Below, one piece after another: positions 45,611 to 56,830 of a DNA stretch of 64,000 nucleotides. Under the pieces are notes generated by a model that saw only the letters and a list, made by a program, of their open reading frames with translations, was not told the DNA's origin and searched no databases. Position 1 is the stretch's first letter. Each line of letters starts with the position of its first letter. Made by a program: the position numbers and the translations under genes. Origin of the DNA: Marthasterias glacialis. Taxonomy: Eukaryota; Echinodermata; Asteroidea; Forcipulatida; Asteriidae. The stretch is taken from contig OU452228.1 in the NCBI GenBank assembly GCA_911728455.2, positions 3,348,001 through 3,412,000 of the forward strand, read 5' to 3'.

Positions 45611-48314
45611 CTACTCATTTACTGTTTGTTTCCTAATCAATCTATTAATGTCTTGAATTTTCTCAGTGATATACTTCTTGAACTTTATCGATTCCAAAGC
45701 CCTCTCTTCTGTGGCAACATGTAATCGTGCCAGTCGGTCCATAAAACACTCTAAATAAAAAAAATAAAAAACATTTGTTAGGTTCTTATCACCTTATTTA
45801 TGTCTTCTTCAAAAATTGTTGAAACAAAAACATTTCGACTAAAAGCGGGTTCATACTTTGAGCAATCAATGTGACCCATTTGCGAAGTAGGATTCGGTGT
45901 GCAAATGAACGTGTTAATTAATGTTTTATTCCATGGTTATTCCCCATCAATAATATTTTTGGCAACGGCTACAAATCATTCAAAACTCAGTCTTTTTGTA
46001 GCCTTGATCAAGGCGTTGTAGTTTTTTTATAATTTGTATTGTATTGTTTTAATTTTTATTTTATTTGCGCCACGCTACCCGCCCGAGCTACCAGCTAGCT
46101 ACGTCCGTGCATGTGTCTGTGTGCAGTATCAGTCATGTCAGTGTGTGCGTGCTCGATCGTGTGAGTGTACTCACAGAATCAACGCCTTGATGGTTTTGTA
46201 AATGCCCAAATTTAGGGCAGAGCTCATTATGCTAATGTTGACTAAAAACCCGTTCTCATTGGTTGTTGGTTGGCCTAGCAACTCTCGCTGCGATGTCAGT
46301 CACAACGTTTTGCAAACACTGCACACGTGCTCCTTAGGTCATAGTATTTATGTACAGCGTAAACTAAACACACATGTGGTAGCCTGTTGGAAGGAAAACG
46401 CAATGGCGGGCCAGGGAGAAATCCCTACCACAGTAAAAAGGGCAGTTGCTGGAAATCAATGGTGTATAATTTGCAACAGTACATCACAGCACAACTACAA
46501 GAGCTTCCAACAAGATAAAACAACTTACAGGCAGTTAATCAGCAGGCTTGATTCTGTTTTGAGCATCAACTTATCAATGACTGACCCTTGCATGTCACAT
46601 CAAGTGTGTGACAAGTGTTTGAGAAGGGTACAAAAAGTAGAAGATGGCCGCGTGGTTGAACAACAACTAAAAGATCAATTCAATCAAACTTATGACAACG
46701 CCTAACGTTACACTTAGTACAGCGGCTGGTGGTGCACCAACCAATTTAAGTTGAAAAGAAAATTGAGAAAATACGACTATGACGATGACTCGGGGTGAAC
46801 AAATTTTACAAAGTTTCACTTTCAGTAAATAGTAACACAGAAGTTTAAAGAAGCATACCAGTTTACCATTTACATAATTTGGAACAATAATGTTTAGATG
46901 GTTCTTGTATTAAACAATGAAATATAGCCGATTTATCAAACCCAGTTGGTAAATTAACGAAAACATCATGCCCTTGAAGAAAACATTGAAGAATGGTCTT
47001 CTGTTCTGAATGGAAATCGTCAATTTGGAGTTTGTCTGCGGCATAATTCAGACAACCAATTAATTCTCGGTCCGACCATGGTCCGACACTGTCGAAGCTG
47101 CCATGATGTTCACGATGTAAACAGCGTATAACCATGGTATAACACAGTGTGTGCATATGTGTACATCGTACATGTACATGTTTAACACAGTCGTCATGGA
47201 TTGCATGCTAGCTAGCATAGCAGCAGTAATTATGCAGCCTTGTAGTTCAGGTCAATAGGTCATTCTCAATCGCGCATGTGAAGGGCCAATGTTTAGAATG
47301 AAACGCCCACATCCTGCATAAGCGCTTTTCTTGGATTTCCAAGAAAATATAAAGAAACACATAAGCTTTCAGTTACAAACCGTTCGAGGCTGTTGTTTTA
47401 CTCACGCGTACGAGGTTGAAAGAACAACCGTACTCACGACTTCGCTATACTGTTCTCGCTGTACAATGTATGTACAAGTACATGTACATGTAATAAACAT
47501 GTAAATATACACTGTCTATGCACTGCAGTTGTTGCCGAATCGTGCCGCACCGGGCCGGGGTACACTACGCCAACAGACTTGAATCAAGGCTATACTTTTT
47601 GTTGTTCTTCTTTCCATCTTCTCATTCAGAAGATCGGGTAATTCATCTTTAGGTTTGTCTGTCTGAAACTGCAGTAATTGTTTATGAATTTGTGTTCAAC
47701 TCTAAACCAGTGAAATTGGATACACATACCTTTCATAGCCTTGACCTTCTGGGGACTTAAGGGAGCCCTGGCTTCGCGTGTTGATTTGTATCGGGGACAC
47801 ACTTTTCCCTCAACCGACCTGTCTTTCAAAATGCCAGTCCCCCAAACTGCCACAGCCAGACCTTTGACAAAGAGTGAATGCTTTTTCTGGCATTGCAGTG
47901 CATCCCACTGGATAGATGTCAAGCTGATCCCAGCACCAATTGAAATCTGTGAGTAAAAACCACAATTTATGTACACATATGCACTATACATTTACATGTA
48001 TACAACTGGCAGTCTCCTTCACTCTTAGAAAATTTGACATCAAAATCGTGGTGCATTAAATTACCTGCTCAGGTATATGTACTATGTTTTGTATTCTGTA
48101 ATTTAATGTTAAGTTTGAATTAGCGAAGACTTTAGTAAGGGTAGACTTTCCCTTTAAATTTTCTTTTAAACATGCACTTAAAACAACAAAAAACTTCTTA
48201 CCATTCCATCCTCTTCAACATAATCGGAGGCTTGTGAGATACTAGCTTCACTATCTTCATGAGAAACAACCAGCTCCTCGGATCGTTGTTTTGCTGGTTG
48301 CTTTTTAGACACGA
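45611..48314 (-). CDS. BEN-domain protein gene BEN-1', 3' half, intact BEN exon
   Basis: Three exons chain in phase: 48314-48202 (1 in, 0 out; Ser/Glu linker SHEDSEASISQAS), 47946-47730 (0 in, 1 out; BEN domain: ISIGAGISL..., VKGLAVAVWG, ILKDRSVEGK, LSPQKVKAMKG) and 45750-45611 (1 in, stop TAG 45611-45613; ECFMDRLARLHVATEE...KKYITEKIQDINRL). The first two are the duplicate of BEN-1 exons at 5745-5193, with the BEN exon complete. The terminal exon begins G|AG = Glu-Cys, as in BEN-3. The last intron contains the RecQ-like and zinc-ribbon-like fragments. No coiled-coil exon was found upstream of 48314, where a CCATGG array interrupts homology, so this may be a partial duplicate rather than a working gene. 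Confidence 0.62.
46403..46705 (+). CDS. Small CxxC...CxxC protein or first exon, function unknown
   Basis: The open frame extends from 46202, but the ATG at 46403 (context gcaATGGCGG) is a better start and gives 100 residues. It has WCIICN (about 23) and VCDKCLRRV (about 71), a four-cysteine pattern like zinc-binding N-terminal modules of ZAD or THAP-like type. No donor is clear before the stop. It lies in an intron of BEN-1' on the opposite strand and converges on the RecQ-like fragment, so it is probably TE-borne. Confidence 0.4.
   Translation: MAGQGEIPTTVKRAVAGNQWCIICNSTSQHNYKSFQQDKTTYRQLISRLDSVLSINLSMTDPCMSHQVCDKCLRRVQKVEDGRVVEQQLKDQFNQTYDNA
46863..47156 (-). pseudogene. RecQ-like helicase N-terminal fragment
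   Basis: 97 residues resembling the start of RecQ helicases: a short N-terminus, then FHSEQKTILQCFLQGHDVFV and the ATP-binding loop as LPTGFDKS, where the usual second glycine (GKS) is Asp. The frame stops shortly after. The helicase core is absent and the loop is defective, so I call it a fragment. A duplicate of its upstream half is at 1-202. Confidence 0.6.
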
Positions 48315-48343
48315 CTGAAACAATATTTCCAAAACGGGGTACA
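46956..48343. repeat. Segmental duplication copy 2 (uninterrupted)
   Basis: Matches 1-725 joined to 5142-5786. I counted by eye well under ten substitutions plus the 32-bp difference. This copy has no Helentron, so it preserves the empty target site. Its right end abuts the CCATGG array. Confidence 0.93.
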
Positions 48344-48355
48344 TCCCTTATAAAA

Positions 48356-48947
48356 AAGTACCATGGTTACCATGGTAAATTATACCATGGTAATACCATG
48401 GTACAAAATTGATGGTATTTTGGACACTACCATGGTATTACCATGGTACAAAGTACTGTACCATGATACTACCATGGTACAAATTAGGTATATTTTTCCA
48501 TGGTTATACCACGGTTCTTTTTTTACCATGGTTACCATGGTACATTTTACCATGGTTGTACAATGGTACATTTGTACCAAGGTTACCATGGTTTCCTTTT
48601 TCTTATGGTTTTACCATGGTACATTTTACCATGGTTGTACCATGGTACATTTTACCATGGTTGTACCATGGTACATTTTTCTTATGGTTTTACCATGGTA
48701 CATTTTACCATGGTTTTACCATGGTACATTTTTCTTATGGTTTTACCATGGTACATTTTACCATGGTTATACCATGGTACATTTTACCATGGTTGTACCA
48801 TGGTACATTTTACTATGGTTACCATGGTTTCCTTTTTCTTATGGTGTTACCATGGTACATTTTACCATGGTTGTACCACAGTTGTACCATGGTATAATGT
48901 ACCGTGGTTTTACCATGGTTAAATGTGCCATGGCTTTACCATGGTCC
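48356..48947. repeat. TACCATGGTA palindromic minisatellite
   Basis: About 590 bp composed of the 10-bp palindrome TACCATGGTA and its close variants separated by short T-rich spacers, in places in a regular pattern of ttttaccatggttgtaccat. Open frames on both strands (Tyr/His/Gly, Met/Val) are by-products. Confidence 0.95.
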
Positions 48948-48959
48948 TGTCAATGTCAT

Positions 48960-49686
48960 ACATATTGTACTGTATTTACATCTGATGTATAGGGCATGGT
49001 TTGAGGCTCCCCCCAAAAAAAAATATATAAATAAATAAATAAAAATAATGATAATAATAATTAAATAAAACAATTTAAAAAGGACGTTTTTTTTATGTAG
49101 GCATTTGGTATGACTACCAACTTTGGTGCATTTCATCTATGTTATTTTATTTATTGTGTTTACATTTTTTCACAAAAAAAGAAAGGGGGAAAGAAATACC
49201 CCCCCGCCAATAAAAATAAATAAATAAAAACATCTTTTTCAGACAGCCTACACAAAGAAAAGCTGTGTTTTCCCCCCCTTTTTTTACGACCGTATTATAA
49301 TGTACATGCAGCTCTTTGTACGTGATCAAACCATACCATGCACATAACAGCAGTGTAAATACAAATGTTTCGTCACCATGCACCTCCTTTAGCAACACAC
49401 TGAAAATAAATGAACAGCAAAACTTGTTAAGATTACAGTGTAAAACAACACATTTATTTACATCGAACATTCAAGTATATTGAAGTAAATTATACACAAT
49501 AATGTATAAATTTTGATGTAGCAGGCGCGCGCCTGAACAAACCAGCATCTCCATATTTGGTGTTGTTTACAGCCAGAGACTTGGTACAATGTGGCCCTTG
49601 AACATGAGTACAACAAAGTGGCACTTACAAATTTACAAATTTTGATCGTTTTAGCCACTTTTTTTCATGAAAAGGTATTTATTAAT
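48960..49686. other. Non-coding stretch with simple repeats
   Basis: Contains (ataa)n near 49023-49045 and 49208-49230 and several C or T homopolymers. No gene recognised. Confidence 0.5.
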
Positions 49687-49851
49687 GGGAATAACAGTGC
49701 GCGGAGCCGGTCTTCACTGCGTGGTAATGACCTTGGTTGGTGGCTGGCCGCTGTTAATGGACCTCGCCTTCGGCTCTGTCCATTAACAGCGGAAGCCACC
49801 AACCCGGTCATTACGACGCAGTGAAGACCGGCTCCGCGCACTGTTATTCCC
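49687..49851. mobile_element. 165-bp foldback element
   Basis: The two halves are an almost complete inverted repeat: gggaataacagtgcgcggag at the left and its complement ending gcgcactgttattccc at the right, with pairing down to a loop ctcgccttcggctct. It is flanked by taat on both sides. The GC-rich content contrasts with the AT-rich surroundings. Confidence 0.82.
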
Positions 49852-50638
49852 TAATTATTATTACATGAGGGCAATTCCACCAAAATTGTTTACATTTTAT
49901 CATTGTGGTCTGTATGAGTCGAGCATCATAGAGTGGCTTTTTTCTGCTAAATGTATCTCACATGAGAAAGGAGGTGTGTGTGTGTGTGGGGGGGGGTATT
50001 GGAGGAACAGTCAAGAGAGTATGTGGGCAGTAACAGCCAGAGATGGATGGAGTTTGATGAAACTTCACTTGCAACAGCAGCTAAGGACAGCTGTACTAAA
50101 AGTTAACGTAGTCTTCTATACAATCAAGACAGTAGCTAGTTTTGTCACTAGAACTTGGCAAGGTCTTGATTTGAAGGGTGTTAATTCGTCCACTCAAAAG
50201 TACCCGGACGCCATGAAATATATGTCCTCTCTCATACAGAGCAATTAAGTGTATCACTTCTGACAATTTTGCCAGTGATGACCAATCATCTATGAGGTTA
50301 GTGTAACAACCTCATAGTTCTAGGAGTAGTGAAAGCTAAACTGGCCAAGAATGGATAATAGAGGAAAACTTCACATGGCATGTCAAGAATGATGCAAGTT
50401 GAATGAAGAACATATAATATGAAGTTTAAATTTGCAAAGATTACACTGCAGACGCATACAAAATGTCTTGTCGCATTTGCCCAGGCTACTATACATTTGC
50501 CCAGTGGAAGCAACTTTTTTCTTTTTTTTGTAATGTGTCAATAAGAAGGAAAACAATTAAATAAAACACATTTGCATTATTTCTGTTAAGTACAGAAATT
50601 CAGTGTTTTTGTGACTTACTAGATGGCATTTATCCTAT
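49852..50638. other. Non-coding stretch
   Basis: Contains a (tg)n and G run near 49976-49997 and, at 50302-50330, the phrase caacctcatagttctaggag, a further copy of the outer end of the long inverted-repeat element that follows. Confidence 0.5.
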
Positions 50639-52027
50639 ACTCCTAGAACTATGAGGTTGTTATGTTACATTGGATTTAATACACCAACCTTATAATTATA
50701 TAGATCATGTAGATGACAAGTGTACAATTTCCTACACGTTTTTTGCTGGCCCCCACATCTGCACACCTACCGTTCTTGTTTGCCGTCGGATCTCGCTGAA
50801 ATTGGGCTCATGTGTGTTCCTTGACTCCCAGTGAGTGTGGAGCAGTTCCCCAAATTTCAATCCGCGAACTAATAGTTTCCAAAAAAGAGAAAATTCCAGC
50901 AACACTGCAGAAACCAAAACAGCAGCGATGCTTTCAATTGTAGTCTGTGTCTATTTGTCTGTCAGTGCCGCTTATTAACATAACAAAACAAGCGCCATGC
51001 GTCTCCAAAAACACACATTCTGCTGTTCATGCAACAGTCACAGTGCGATTTACATTCATGCAACGGTCGTAGGTAGCGCGTGACATGGTCCTGTTCTATC
51101 TGTCCTGGATCCACAGTGGGCGGCAACTCGTAATTTTGAACGTCGCACTTCCCTGACTACGGCCAATCAGCGTGACCAAAACCAAATACCATGGGTACGT
51201 ACCCAAACGCTGCGCACTCGGCCTGGGTAGCGATACGAGCTCACGCACAAGGATGGAATGGCCGATCTGCACACATGGCTCATCAGGGTTACGTATTTGG
51301 TTGGGTCACGCTGATTCGCTCTATACACACAGGGAAGTGTGACGTTCAAAAGTACAAGTTGCCGCCCACTGTGGATCATGTGCATTTCGGTCAGTCTTTC
51401 GGTAAGTGAATTTACTGCTAAATATTTTCTTGATGTCGTTTTCAGTGCTCTAAATTAATTCTTCATACGATACAGATCAAAACCATGTTGTTTTAGAATG
51501 TGTCATGATTTTGGAAAATGGGAAAAAAGTGACAAATCTGAGCACGAGTCTGACAAAAATTGGCCAAAATAGATAATGACTCGATCTCTCACTGCTTTTT
51601 AAAGAGGGAACTAGCAGCAAACAGTCGCAGGAAAATTCGTTCAAAATCAAACTCACCAAACAGTCGTAACAAAAACAATCGAACTGGTACTGCCACGCAT
51701 TGACCGTGCACAGCATTGCTGCATGGTCCCTGCATGTCACGCGGCACACATCGTACTTGTTCAAAACATCGCTGCCGTTTTGATTTCTGCAGTGTTGCTG
51801 GAATTTTCTCTTTTTTAGAAACTATTAGTTCGCGGATTGAAATTTTGGGAACTGCCCCACACTCATTTGGAGTCCAAGGAACACATAGAGCCCAATTTTA
51901 GCGAAGTCTGACGGCAAACAAGAACGGTAGGTCTACACATATAGGGGACAGCAAAAAAACGGGTAGGAAATTGTACACAATCATCTATGACTATGAGGGA
52001 ACAACCTCACCTCATAATCATCTAGGA
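50639..52027. mobile_element. Long inverted-repeat element, ~1.4 kb
   Basis: Arms of about 270-300 bp (50639-50940 and 51755-52027) are reverse complements with scattered changes: ctcctagaactatgaggttg outside, gaaattgggctcat and gcaacactgcagaaa inside. A second inner inverted repeat (about 51111-51185 against 51270-51380, with ccacagtgggcggcaac) lies in the centre. No transposase frame. This is a foldback-type DNA element. Confidence 0.78.
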
Positions 52028-52182
52028 GTCAGTTATCGCATTCTGGTCTAGAAATGTCAAGATGATGCTTTGAAGAGGGGGAAATTGAGAAAAACAAAAT
52101 GTGGACAAAATTGTCATGTCCATAACGCTACATTTCAGACAGTAAAACAAAAATCAGGGACACAATCTAATAATACTTGTCA

Positions 52183-55100
52183 TCATTCTTGGTCTGGATG
52201 TGCAGGGGCAGGTGCAACCTCCTTCCGCCTTTGTAGCTTGCTCTCATTGCTGAGCTTGTTGGTCATCACAAGCTTCAGCATGTCTGGGGTGGCATCCTGA
52301 AACTTGGTGGTGTCATATGCTGTGAAAGAATAAAAAACTCCATGTAAGCTTTAATTGCTGTAAACTGACATTCTCTCGCGATTAAGTTAATCAGCTAATC
52401 AATTAATCAAATCCCTCCCTGCTTGTTTTTGAGAGGCATTCTTCCTCAGTCTGTCAGTGAGTGAATAGTGTGCATTGTTTTCGTTTTGATTTTTTCCCCA
52501 AGTTTTTTTTTCATAAAGCTATGGTATTTGCAAACTTTAAGCACTTAAAATGTTTTAAGCAGTTGCTCATTTTGTTCAAATGTCATTATGGTTAACTGCT
52601 GGTTAACTGTCCCAGTTAATATAGATACAAAATAATCTGCAGCTGAACTTAGTTTAGCAAATGACCTCCATTTTTTATGTTACATGACTCAGAAGTGGGA
52701 TCAGTTAAAATGTGATACAATTGACATACCTATTATGGCTTCAACCTTGGTTTTGCTCAAGGCTGGCTTTGCAAACCCTTTGGTGTTCTTGCCTCCAGTC
52801 AGTGAGTGTGAGGCAAGCACCTCTCTGCCGAACAGGAGCACCATCAAGTCACTTGTAAGCTTGCGGGGATCGGAAGAGTTGCATCGCAACAACAGCTTCT
52901 TTTTTACTTGAACATTGGAGCTCAGTTCAACCTGTGGAACAAAGAAGTGAAAACACATTTGTATTATGATCTTGTGACACCTTGTATCAATCTCTCTATT
53001 TAGACTGTGCAAGTCCCGCGCGTATCGACAATGAGAAAACAATTCAAATGAAGACTATAAATGTTTTGAAATCAAGTTTGTTTTTATTTCTATTTTGTTT
53101 TAAATTCTTATAGATAAAGTACAACAATTTGTTGTGAGTAAAATTTCAGTTTTTTTTAAATCAATACAAGTTTTTCTTTTAGCTATTATTAAGACAAACT
53201 TAATACTTGGGACAAGAATGCTTATTCGATCTGAACTTTTTAAAACCCATTTTGTAAATCATGCCTGAATGTCAACAACCACTAAAACCTGGATTATATG
53301 CGCACACGCAATGGTCGCGTGGGTGTAGTGATGCTCCACGTATCCGACGATTATCATCGCGCGACCAAAACCAGCATCTAAAAGTTTAATGTCAGGTTTT
53401 AGGCAAAACCCTTCATTGTTACAAGTAAATCGGAAACAGATGTCACGTTTCACGTTCTTTATTTCTTTTTGATTCGTGATTTTCTTGAATCTATTTGGTG
53501 TTCAAATTACTAAGCTTTACGTTCCCATCAAAATATGGCCACAAATTACTTTAAATTTAAGTTTGATGAAAGAAAATGCGGCACACATAAAACTCCAAAA
53601 AAATATAAACCTAAACTAATGGGAAGAATGTAAATCATTTGTGCAAATCAAGTATGAATTAACCAACTACCACTAATACAATACAGGTTGGGTAATAAAA
53701 AAAACTTCAAGTTTAGTGGGCTAACCTTCGAGAAACAACAACTGACTCCTCAGCCTCTCTTTCTCATCTCTCTCTTTCTTTATTTGGATTTTGAGATGCG
53801 CAATGCTCTGTTGTTGTTCCCTGTTTTTTGCCATCTCATCTTGAAGACGCGCAGTTGCAGGTATGTTGTCTCGATCATCAGATGACATCTCAGCAGCTTG
53901 CTGTAGAAATAAAAATGTTAGCACTTATGCATCAGAACTCTTGTTCAGTATATACACTCCCTTTTATTTTCAGGTACAATGCAAGTAATTTGAATGGGAA
54001 CAACTACTTAAAACTAAAGCACAGTCTTTCAAAGAAGTATTTGTGACCGGCTCAAATTTGTCTTAACGTAAATTACCAGCCACTCATCTACTTTCTTTTT
54101 TAAATAACTACACCCACATGCTTTTTGTGCTGAACAAAATTTAAAAAAATAAATAAACAAACTACATACATGTACATGCTCAATAAAGTAAAGGAACAGG
54201 TAAAAAGGAAAAAGAAAAAATTAGGACAATTTTAGAAAGCATTCCTCTGCCTGTACCATACCTCAATTTCGTTTGATTTGGTCTGCAACTGCTGTCGCAG
54301 TTCTCTAGCAAGACTTGTCCCTTGCTGCACTGACATATTATTCTTTTTGTCTGTCACATTATTTGCATTCCTTTTTTTCTTGGCCTAAAGAAGAAAAACA
54401 CCATAAAGTATAAACGTTAGATGTTAAAACGTTAGATGTTAAATTAGCATCGGGATAAGCATTCATACGAGGAAGAAAAAAGATTGTTAACATGTATATG
54501 TACATGTAGCTTTGAGCGACAAGTCTACTATGCATTATTCACACTTAGCAATTTTGCATATGAATATGTAATGCACTGGGCATGCTCACTTGCTTTTAAA
54601 AAAACCTCTGTGATAAAAAAAACACCATGGGTACGACGAAGAGGGTTTTTAAAAACTAAGTGAGCATCAGAAGTAAGGCATACAGTACTGTTTGAAGTGA
54701 ATGGAACGCGCTGGACATGCTTAGTTGCTGTTAGTGTTATCAAACCATCCGTTATGAAAACTCACTGTGGGTAGAATGTTTCCCATAAAATAAATATATC
54801 ATAGATCGATTGTATCTTAATTTCATGTAAGACTTGGCCCAATATTTTCAAGCTGTTTAGCAGAAAAATCTGCCTAGCAAAGTTTTATGCTTAGTTTAGC
54901 AGAAGTTAGCAGGGCTAAGTATCAGCGTTAAACAATAGTCCCTACATGGTAGTTTGACTGGCGACTTGATTCTGCTAAGCAAGGTCTACAGGTTCTGTGC
55001 TTAACATGATTTTGTGCTTGACAATAACACTGCATTGTGAAATTGGGACAGAGCCCAATTTCATAAAGCCTGTAAGCACAACATTTTGTTTAGCACAGAA

Positions 55101-55471
55101 AAATGTTGCTTAGCTGAAACAAGATAACCAGCCAAATTTTCATAAAGTTTATATTATTGTTTTGACTGTCCCCCCACTCAACATGCTCAACTTTGCTTAG
55201 CAAAGAAATGTGATGAGCAGTATTTTCTGCTTAATAACAGTTTTATGAAATTGGGCCCTGCAGCTGCTGGTCAAAACAATTCAAGTAAATTTGTATCATC
55301 GACATCGGGTGAATCATCCAAGATAGTTACTAGGGCTAGGCCTACATAACATAGGCTACATTTCAATACACAAAACTTTGACTCGAATATAAAACAAACC
55401 TTCTGTGTTGTCTCTTCTTCAGAACTTTCCGACTCAGAGTCGCTTGAGGATATTGATGATACCCTCCTCAT
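52183..55471 (-). CDS. BEN-domain protein BEN-2, six exons, ~265 aa
   Basis: Exons 55471-55400, 54384-54262, 53900-53726, 53377-53289, 52931-52730 and 52319-52183 join in phases 0, 0, 1, 0, 1 with GT/AG at each junction. The product has a Ser/Glu-rich start (SISSSDSESESSEEE), a basic segment (25-65), a coiled coil with KIQIKKERDEKERLRSQ (66-123), a 30-residue exon, the BEN exon (154-220: KLTSDLMVLLFGREVLASHS, LSKTKVEAIIG) and a final exon (221-265) with TNKLSNESKLQRRKE. BEN proteins act as sequence-specific or chromatin-bound regulators; this one's target is unknown. The frame is open upstream of ATG 55471 (KRKKYPSTRITS), so the true start may be earlier, but a palindromic satellite begins at once beyond it. 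The 89-nt fourth exon is the least certain, though it alone reconciles the phases. Confidence 0.78.
54835..55258. mobile_element. MITE with ggcccaat ends in BEN-2 intron 1
   Basis: Left end ggcccaatattttcaagctg pairs with right end ttttatgaaattgggcc. The interior is rich in ttagcag/ctgctaa motifs, with an internal end-like gagcccaatttcataaagcc at about 55052. I recall this family as common in echinoderm sequence. Confidence 0.6.
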
Positions 55472-55534
55472 GCTTGTGATCCTAGTTGAGGGGTATTTCT
55501 TTCGCTTTCCCCTACCAGCTGATTCAACCCTTAC

Positions 55535-55990
55535 ACAAATTTACACAAGCTTGCCGGCAAGCTAGTAACTAGCTTGTACACAAATTTACACAAGCTTGCC
55601 AGCAAGCTAGTAACTAGCTTGTATCGTTCCAAATATGTAAATGAGGGCAAGCTTGCGGCAAGCTTGTTGTGAGCTTGCAGCAAGCTTGCCGGTGAGCTTG
55701 CTGCAAGCTTGCCGGGGAGCTTGCCGGTGAGCTTGCCGGTGAGCTTGCCGGGGAGCTTGCTGCAAGCTCACCGGCAAGCTTGCTGCAAGCTCACCGGCAA
55801 GCTTGTTGTGAGCTTGCCAGCAAGCTTGCCAGGGAGCTTGCCGGGGAGCTTGCCCTAAATCAGATTTTTGGTTACTAGCTTGCAGCAAGCTTGCGGACAA
55901 GCTTGTCAAGCTGGTAACTAGCCTGTTTTGTTCCAAATATTTAAATTAGGGCAAGCTTGCCAGTGAGCTTGATGTAACAAGCTTGCCACA
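55535..55990. repeat. CAAGCTTG palindromic minisatellite, block 1
   Basis: Irregular units of 10-12 bp built on GCAAGCTTGC, with longer palindromes such as CAAGCTTGCCGGCAAGCTTG. A module ctagtaactagcttgta plus gttccaaatat recurs at about 55610, 55915 and 56565. The minus-strand frame 55936-55607 is an array artefact. Confidence 0.93.
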
Positions 55991-56482
55991 ATTAAGCTTG
56001 CCTTACTTTAGATATGTGACACATTAAGCTTGCGCAGGTTGCAGCAATCTTGCAGACAAATCATCAGTCAATTAATGCACACTGCACTAAAATATTAACA
56101 GGAACAATCGTGTTGTTTTATTATTCCTATAGTTGGGTTCTTTCCCTACAGCGTTTAAGATAAATAAACGACTTTGCATAGATTGAATTTAAATTCTTGA
56201 CATACGTCAATCCTGAGGTATTTGCCTTTTAAAAAAATATTTATTTATTTATAAAAATACACTGAAGTAAAACTTAACACAAACAAAACAGCAAAAACTT
56301 GAGATAAACTGTTTGCTGCTAACACATAAATTATTGCGACGTGGCATAATATGGGCATGTCGTTGGCAAACCTTCAAATTTGGCAAACCATGAACCAGTT
56401 TTTGAACTGATACCGACTCTGAAAAACATTTCTCTATGAAGAACTGCGCTAGCTTTGGTTGTGTACTTACAGTATCCCCTTA

Positions 56483-56830
56483 CACAAATTTGCACAAGCT
56501 TGCTGGCAAGCTTGTAATAAGCTTACCGGCAAGCTTACCACAAGCTTGCCAGCAAGCTAGTAACTAGCTTGTATTGTTCCAAATATTTAAATTAGGGCAA
56601 GCTTGCAACAAGCTTGCGGCAAGCTTGTTACAAGCTTGCCAAAATTTGAGATGGTTTACATCGTACAAGCCAGTTACGAGCTTGCTGCAAGCTTGCTGCA
56701 AGCTTGCGGTAAGCTCGCCGACAAGCTTGCTCTAATTCCAACATTTGGAACAATATAAGCTAGTTACCAGCTTGCTGCAAGCTTGCGACTAGTGACCAGT
56801 TTGCAGCAAGCTTGCCATAAATTTAAATAT
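56483..56830. repeat. CAAGCTTG palindromic minisatellite, block 2
   Basis: Same unit family as 55535-55990, separated from it by about 490 bp of ordinary AT-rich sequence. Contains the same tagtaactagcttgta module. Confidence 0.92.

Noticed and set aside
48363..48992. Tyr/His/Met/Val-rich repetitive proteins on both strands
   Set aside because: By-products of the TACCATGGTA palindromic array.
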